Assembly: GCF_041260665.1 (NCBI RefSeq)
Contig: NZ_JBGCCT010000010.1
Span: 124,001-188,000 of the forward strand
Source of the DNA: Catenulispora sp. GP43
GTDB lineage: Bacteria; Actinomycetota; Actinomycetes; Streptomycetales; Catenulisporaceae
Length of the DNA: 64,000 nucleotides
Reading direction: 5' to 3'
Part shown: positions 61,210-64,000 of the stretch, one piece after another
How the letters are laid out: each line of letters opens with the position of its first letter
How positions within the stretch are numbered: position 1 is the stretch's first letter
The notes under the pieces: model-generated
The model's input: the letters and a program-made list of their open reading frames with translations, nothing else
Told to the model about the DNA's origin: nothing
The model's database searches: none
Position numbers and translations under genes: made by a program

Positions 61210-61561
61210 CCGGGGACAGAGCGGAACTCGACGACGGCCAGCCGCGCACCGGGCTGGTTTGGCGACGCACCGCCGGATCCGAGCGACGCCGACGACGTCC
61301 CGGCATTCGTGGCGCGGCTGGTGCTGCTGCGTGCGTGGGCCAGTGATGGTGACGACGACCCGGCGCCCGTCGGCGGGATCCTTGGACCGCGCGACGAATC
61401 CGAGGGCCTCGAGGCGGCGCAAGGTCTCAGCGATCGCCGCCATGGGTGCGGCTCTGAATCAGCTGCTTGACATCTTGGTGGTTGAGGTAGACCGCGGAGC
61501 GAATCAGCATACTGTCGCGGCACAGTCGTCAATCTGACTTAGATAATCCAGATGAGCAAAA
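61210..61561. other. 352-bp gap holding a MarR-gene fragment
   Basis: The gap holds no complete gene. A short minus-strand piece of a MarR-type regulator is at 61339-61458 (separate entry). A short plus-strand reading (WFGDAPPDPSDADDVPAFVA and following) looks like a peptide of an unknown helical domain, but without start or continuation it cannot be supported. Confidence 0.5.
61339..61458 (-). pseudogene. Remnant of a MarR-family regulator
   Basis: About 40 codons encode the MarR winged helix: MAAIAETLRRLEALGFVARS and the wing DPADGRRVVVTIT. Upstream, a TGA in the same frame stands five codons before the Met (FRAAP precedes it), and downstream the usual C-terminal helices are missing. Both ends of the gene are lost. 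Confidence 0.55.
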
Positions 61562-62536
61562 CTACGCCTGGCCGGAGCCCGCGAAGCGAGCGCGCACTAC
61601 GGTGCCCTTCCCTGGCGCCGAACGAATCTGCAGCAGATCGCACACCCGATTGGAGATCCACAGCCCGGCTTGTCCGCCCAGCCCGGTGGGGCGGCGCTGC
61701 CCGGCCAGCGCATCGGTGATCAGCCCGCGGTCCCGCACCTCGCAAACCAGGTCCGCGCCCTCGTGCCACAGGCGCAGCACACCCGCTCCCCCGCCGTATT
61801 TGATGCTGTTCGCCGCGAGTTCGCTGACGACCAGGGCGGCGTCGTCGGCTCTGCGGTCACCCTCCAACTTCTTCGCGAAGTCTGTGACCTCATCGCGGAG
61901 CCGGCCCAGGTCCGGCAGACCGAAGTCGAGTTCCCACATCGGGACCGACGGCTCGTCCAGCGGTTCGTCGGACAGGGCGGGGTGGGCGAATCCGGCGTCC
62001 GGGTAGCCGGCGCCGCGGGTATGGATGTCGTGGTCGACGACGCAGGGGTGAGAGCCGTTCGCGGCGTCGACGGCCGACGCGGGCAGAGCGTCGATGTCGT
62101 AGGGACACAGCAGCCACCAGCCCGGGCCGCGGTCGAAGGCGGTGTTCAGCAACCGCTCGTGCTGCCGGCACTCGGCCAGTTCGCTCGGCGTGCGGCCGGC
62201 CCAGACCGACTCACTGATCCCCCGGAAACCTCGCGCCGTCGCGGCGTTCTCCTCGACCCAGTCCTGCCAGGCCGGGATGATCCGCGCCGGGTTCCGGCCG
62301 ACACGCTCCATGTCGAGGAACCCGACCCGGTCGGCGTCGGTGCCCAGAACCCGTCGGAGTAAGGCGGCGCGCGACTCGACTATCGCGACCAGGACCGCTT
62401 CCCCCGCCGCCAGAGCACCGCGGACAAAGGCTGCGGCCCCCGCCAGGAAGTGCTCACTGCCGGAGTACAGGAACGCCTCGTGCCGAAAGGGATCCGCCGG
62501 TGTGGGAGATCGGTTGGCAAGAGCCGTCCCGCTCAC
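61562..62536 (-). CDS. RsbA-like anti-sigma regulator: MEDS domain plus HATPase
   Basis: A 324-residue protein. The N-terminal MEDS domain (HEAFLYSGSEHFLAGAAAFV near residue 19; RGFRGISESVWAGRTPSELA near residue 101) senses an unknown ligand or stress. The C-terminal HATPase_c_2 region has the N-box ALVVSELAANSIKYGGG near residue 237 and the G2 segment TGLGGQAGLWISNRVCDLLQ. It is the RsbW-like kinase type acting on SigB-like sigma factors. GTG 62536 has AGGTGAGAGA upstream. No sigma gene is adjacent; the one at 13858 is a possible partner. Confidence 0.88.
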   Translation of the reverse strand: MSGTALANRSPTPADPFRHEAFLYSGSEHFLAGAAAFVRGALAAGEAVLVAIVESRAALLRRVLGTDADRVGFLDMERVGRNPARIIPAWQDWVEENAATARGFRGISESVWAGRTPSELAECRQHERLLNTAFDRGPGWWLLCPYDIDALPASAVDAANGSHPCVVDHDIHTRGAGYPDAGFAHPALSDEPLDEPSVPMWELDFGLPDLGRLRDEVTDFAKKLEGDRRADDAALVVSELAANSIKYGGGAGVLRLWHEGADLVCEVRDRGLITDALAGQRRPTGLGGQAGLWISNRVCDLLQIRSAPGKGTVVRARFAGSGQA

Positions 62537-62690
62537 TCTCTCACCTCGCCGCAGTAGATCCAGACGCGCGCAACCCTTCTTCGGGGATGGTTACCAGTTA
62601 CCTCTTTCCGGGGGTTCAAACGAGAGCCGGGCCGATGGACGCTCATCCAGCCAGCTCCGGCGCACTCGGCGGGGCTCGTTATGGGGCCCG

Positions 62691-63353
62691 TTATCCGGAG
62701 CTCTGCCGAGAAGCTGAAGCGCCGTCGTGGTCGGCGCCGTTCAGCGTGATCAGTTCGGCGATGCCGTCGGTGAGCCGGTAGGCCAGGCCCACCACCGCGA
62801 CATCTCCGGCCGCCAGGGCGTCGGACAGAATGCGCGAGCGCTCCAGCAGCAGGTGCACCGTGTGCTGAATCTGCTCGGCGATGAAGTCCCGGTCGGCGGT
62901 GTGGCCGGCAGCCCGGGCGGCCAGCACCGAAGGGGTGACCTTCTCGATGACGTCGCGCACATACCCGTACCCGCGGGCCGGGATGCCTTCCTCCACCGCC
63001 CTGCGCGCGGCTCCGACGGCGCCGCAGGAGTCGTGGCCGAGGACCACCACCAGCGGGCAGCGCAGCACGGACACCCCGTATTCGATGCTGCCCAGCACCT
63101 CCGGGCCGATGACATGGCCGGCGGTGCGGACCACGAACAGGTCGCCGAGGCCCCGGTCGAAGATGATCTCGGCGGCCAGCCGGGAGTCGGAGCAACCGAA
63201 CAGCACCGCGAACGGCGCCTGCCCGGGAGCCAGTTCGGCGCGACGCTCGGCGTCCTGGTTCGGGTGCTCGGGAGTGCCGTCGACGAAGCGCCGGTTGCCG
63301 GCGATGAGCATCGCGAACGCCCCGTCGGGGGTGAGTGGAGAGCGACGCGCCAT
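62691..63353 (-). CDS. Beta-class carbonic anhydrase
   Basis: A 220-residue enzyme that interconverts carbon dioxide and bicarbonate. The Zn ligands are in FGCSDSRLAAEIIFDRGLGD (Cys near residue 54 and the Asp-Arg dyad) and VVVLGHDSCGAVGAARRAVE (His and Cys near residues 106 and 109). The ends and the length fit the beta class. It stands alone between the RsbA-like gene and the STAS fragment. Confidence 0.94.
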   Translation of the reverse strand: MARRSPLTPDGAFAMLIAGNRRFVDGTPEHPNQDAERRAELAPGQAPFAVLFGCSDSRLAAEIIFDRGLGDLFVVRTAGHVIGPEVLGSIEYGVSVLRCPLVVVLGHDSCGAVGAARRAVEEGIPARGYGYVRDVIEKVTPSVLAARAAGHTADRDFIAEQIQHTVHLLLERSRILSDALAAGDVAVVGLAYRLTDGIAELITLNGADHDGASASRQSSG

Positions 63354-63399
63354 ACCGCCAGGCTACGGTCCGCCGGCTCTCCGCGCCGTTGGTGGACGG

Positions 63400-63510
63400 G
63401 GCGCGCGATCTCCACCAGGACGTGGCCGTGGACAACCCCTCCGAGCCGGTGGCCCGGGTGCTGGCCGTTGCCGCCCTCGAAGATCTGTTCGATCTGACCG
63501 GGGCCGAGCC
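63400..63510 (+). pseudogene. C-terminal fragment of a STAS-type protein
   Basis: The reading ARDLHQDVAVDNPSEPVARV and then LAVAALEDLFDLTG resembles the last helix of a STAS anti-sigma antagonist (NPSxxVxRVLxxxxLxxxFDL). The earlier part with the phospho-Ser motif is absent because the carbonic anhydrase gene lies there on the other strand. Probably a decayed copy. Confidence 0.4.
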
Positions 63511-63553
63511 GCCATCCGAAGATCCGGCAGCCCACCCGGGCCCCGCCAGCCCC

Positions 63554-63727
63554 TCAAGCGCGGTTCCGCCTCACGATCGTCCAGGCCAGGACGCCGGTCG
63601 CGACGAAAGCGAGGATGACGGTCGAGACACTGCCGGTGGTGATCCCGCCGATCAGCAGCAATACACCGCCGAGGATCACTCCAGGCAGAAGCCACGGGGA
63701 AACGTTGTTCGTGCCGCCAGCGGGCAT
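63554..63727 (-). CDS. Small two-helix membrane protein
   Basis: A 57-residue protein with two hydrophobic segments (WLLPGVILGGVLLLIGGITT and VSTVILAFVATGVLAWTIV) and a basic C-terminus. ATG 63727 has GGGAGCAGG upstream; a longer frame to 63838 is not needed. Function unknown. Confidence 0.65.
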   Translation of the reverse strand: MPAGGTNNVSPWLLPGVILGGVLLLIGGITTGSVSTVILAFVATGVLAWTIVRRNRA

Positions 63728-64000
63728 GACCTGCTCCCTTCGCCGGCGAGTTAAGACGATCTTCGTGCCGAAGACGCCGGAAGGCAAACGCAGAGAACGT
63801 CGCTTTCCGCGTTCGCGATCGTCGGCCTCAGTCGGCACCGGTCACCGTCCCTTTGCCACCGCGCCCGCGCGTTTGGAACACGGGACGCCCCGGGCACGCG
63901 AGGCACGCCATCCGGACGACACCGGGAGGACCGTACGACGACCTTCGGATATTTCCTGGCCAGCGAGGAATGCGCGGTCTTCACCCACGGCCGCTTCCGC
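63728..64000. other. Right edge: nothing recognised
   Basis: No protein content or RNA gene is evident in the last 273 bases. It should hold the promoter of the small membrane protein. No -10/-35 pair stands out. Confidence 0.4.

Noticed and set aside
61240-61420. Plus-strand peptide WFGDAPPDPSDADD and following residues
   Set aside because: It looks protein-like but has no start, no stop-defined limits and no family I can name.

Overview
This is high-GC, densely packed actinomycete DNA. Gas vesicle genes of Streptomyces type, CsbD and DUF3618/DUF4235/holin-X small stress proteins, a SigB/SigF-type sigma factor with anti-sigma proteins, an F420-type oxidoreductase and a MbtH-dependent NRPS all point to Actinomycetota (Streptomyces, Catenulispora, Actinospica or Streptacidiphilus-like). 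The genus cannot be fixed from this window. No rRNA, tRNA, CRISPR, transposase or integrase was seen.

Region 1 (1-19,000) is a stress and buoyancy island. It starts with a partial carboxylate-amine ligase coupled to an iron-containing redox enzyme, a CDGSH iron-sulfur protein and a HemK2-like methyltransferase (all minus). A large catalase follows (plus) and carries an apparent -1 frameshift near base 3082. A ten-gene gas vesicle operon (11097 to 5429, minus) has the order Y-Z-A-F-G-O-J-L-S-K and several proteins with strongly charged tails. Then come hemerythrin, a frameshifted small basic protein, an RsbW-like anti-sigma factor with its sigma factor, two CsbD proteins (one beside the catalase), a STAS antagonist, a HAD phosphatase, an LLM-class F420 oxidoreductase and a four-gene set of small membrane proteins.

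Region 2 (19,061-53,207) is the main attraction: a roughly 34-kb non-ribosomal peptide cluster. The minus-strand genes from 49942 to 19061 overlap or nearly abut (one 163-bp gap before the large NRPS). They encode a TauD/SyrP-type oxygenase, a divergent SHMT, a 5004-residue FAAL-ACP-(C-A-PCP)x4 synthetase, a second synthetase (C-A-PCP and a degenerate terminal C), an EctB-like diaminobutyrate aminotransferase, a cupin/JmjC oxygenase, an MFS exporter, MbtH, a type II thioesterase, an alpha/beta hydrolase, a membrane-anchored penicillin-acylase-family Ntn hydrolase and a membrane protein. Divergently, an FAD oxidase and an ALDH7-type dehydrogenase look like the AmaA/AmaB pair (pipecolate to alpha-aminoadipate). 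The third A domain resembles Lys2, the aminoadipate-activating enzyme, and the fourth looks diaminobutyrate-like. I infer a lipo-initiated pentapeptide containing aminoadipate and diaminobutyrate, probably deacylated outside the membrane by the penicillin-acylase homologue.

Region 3 (53,229-64,000) is ordinary accessory DNA: a DUF1444-like protein, a TfoX-N protein, an HSL-type esterase, a cupin and a CocE-type hydrolase next to a divergent MalT/LAL-type LuxR regulator, decayed MarR and STAS fragments, an RsbA-like MEDS/HATPase anti-sigma regulator, a beta-carbonic anhydrase and a tiny membrane protein.
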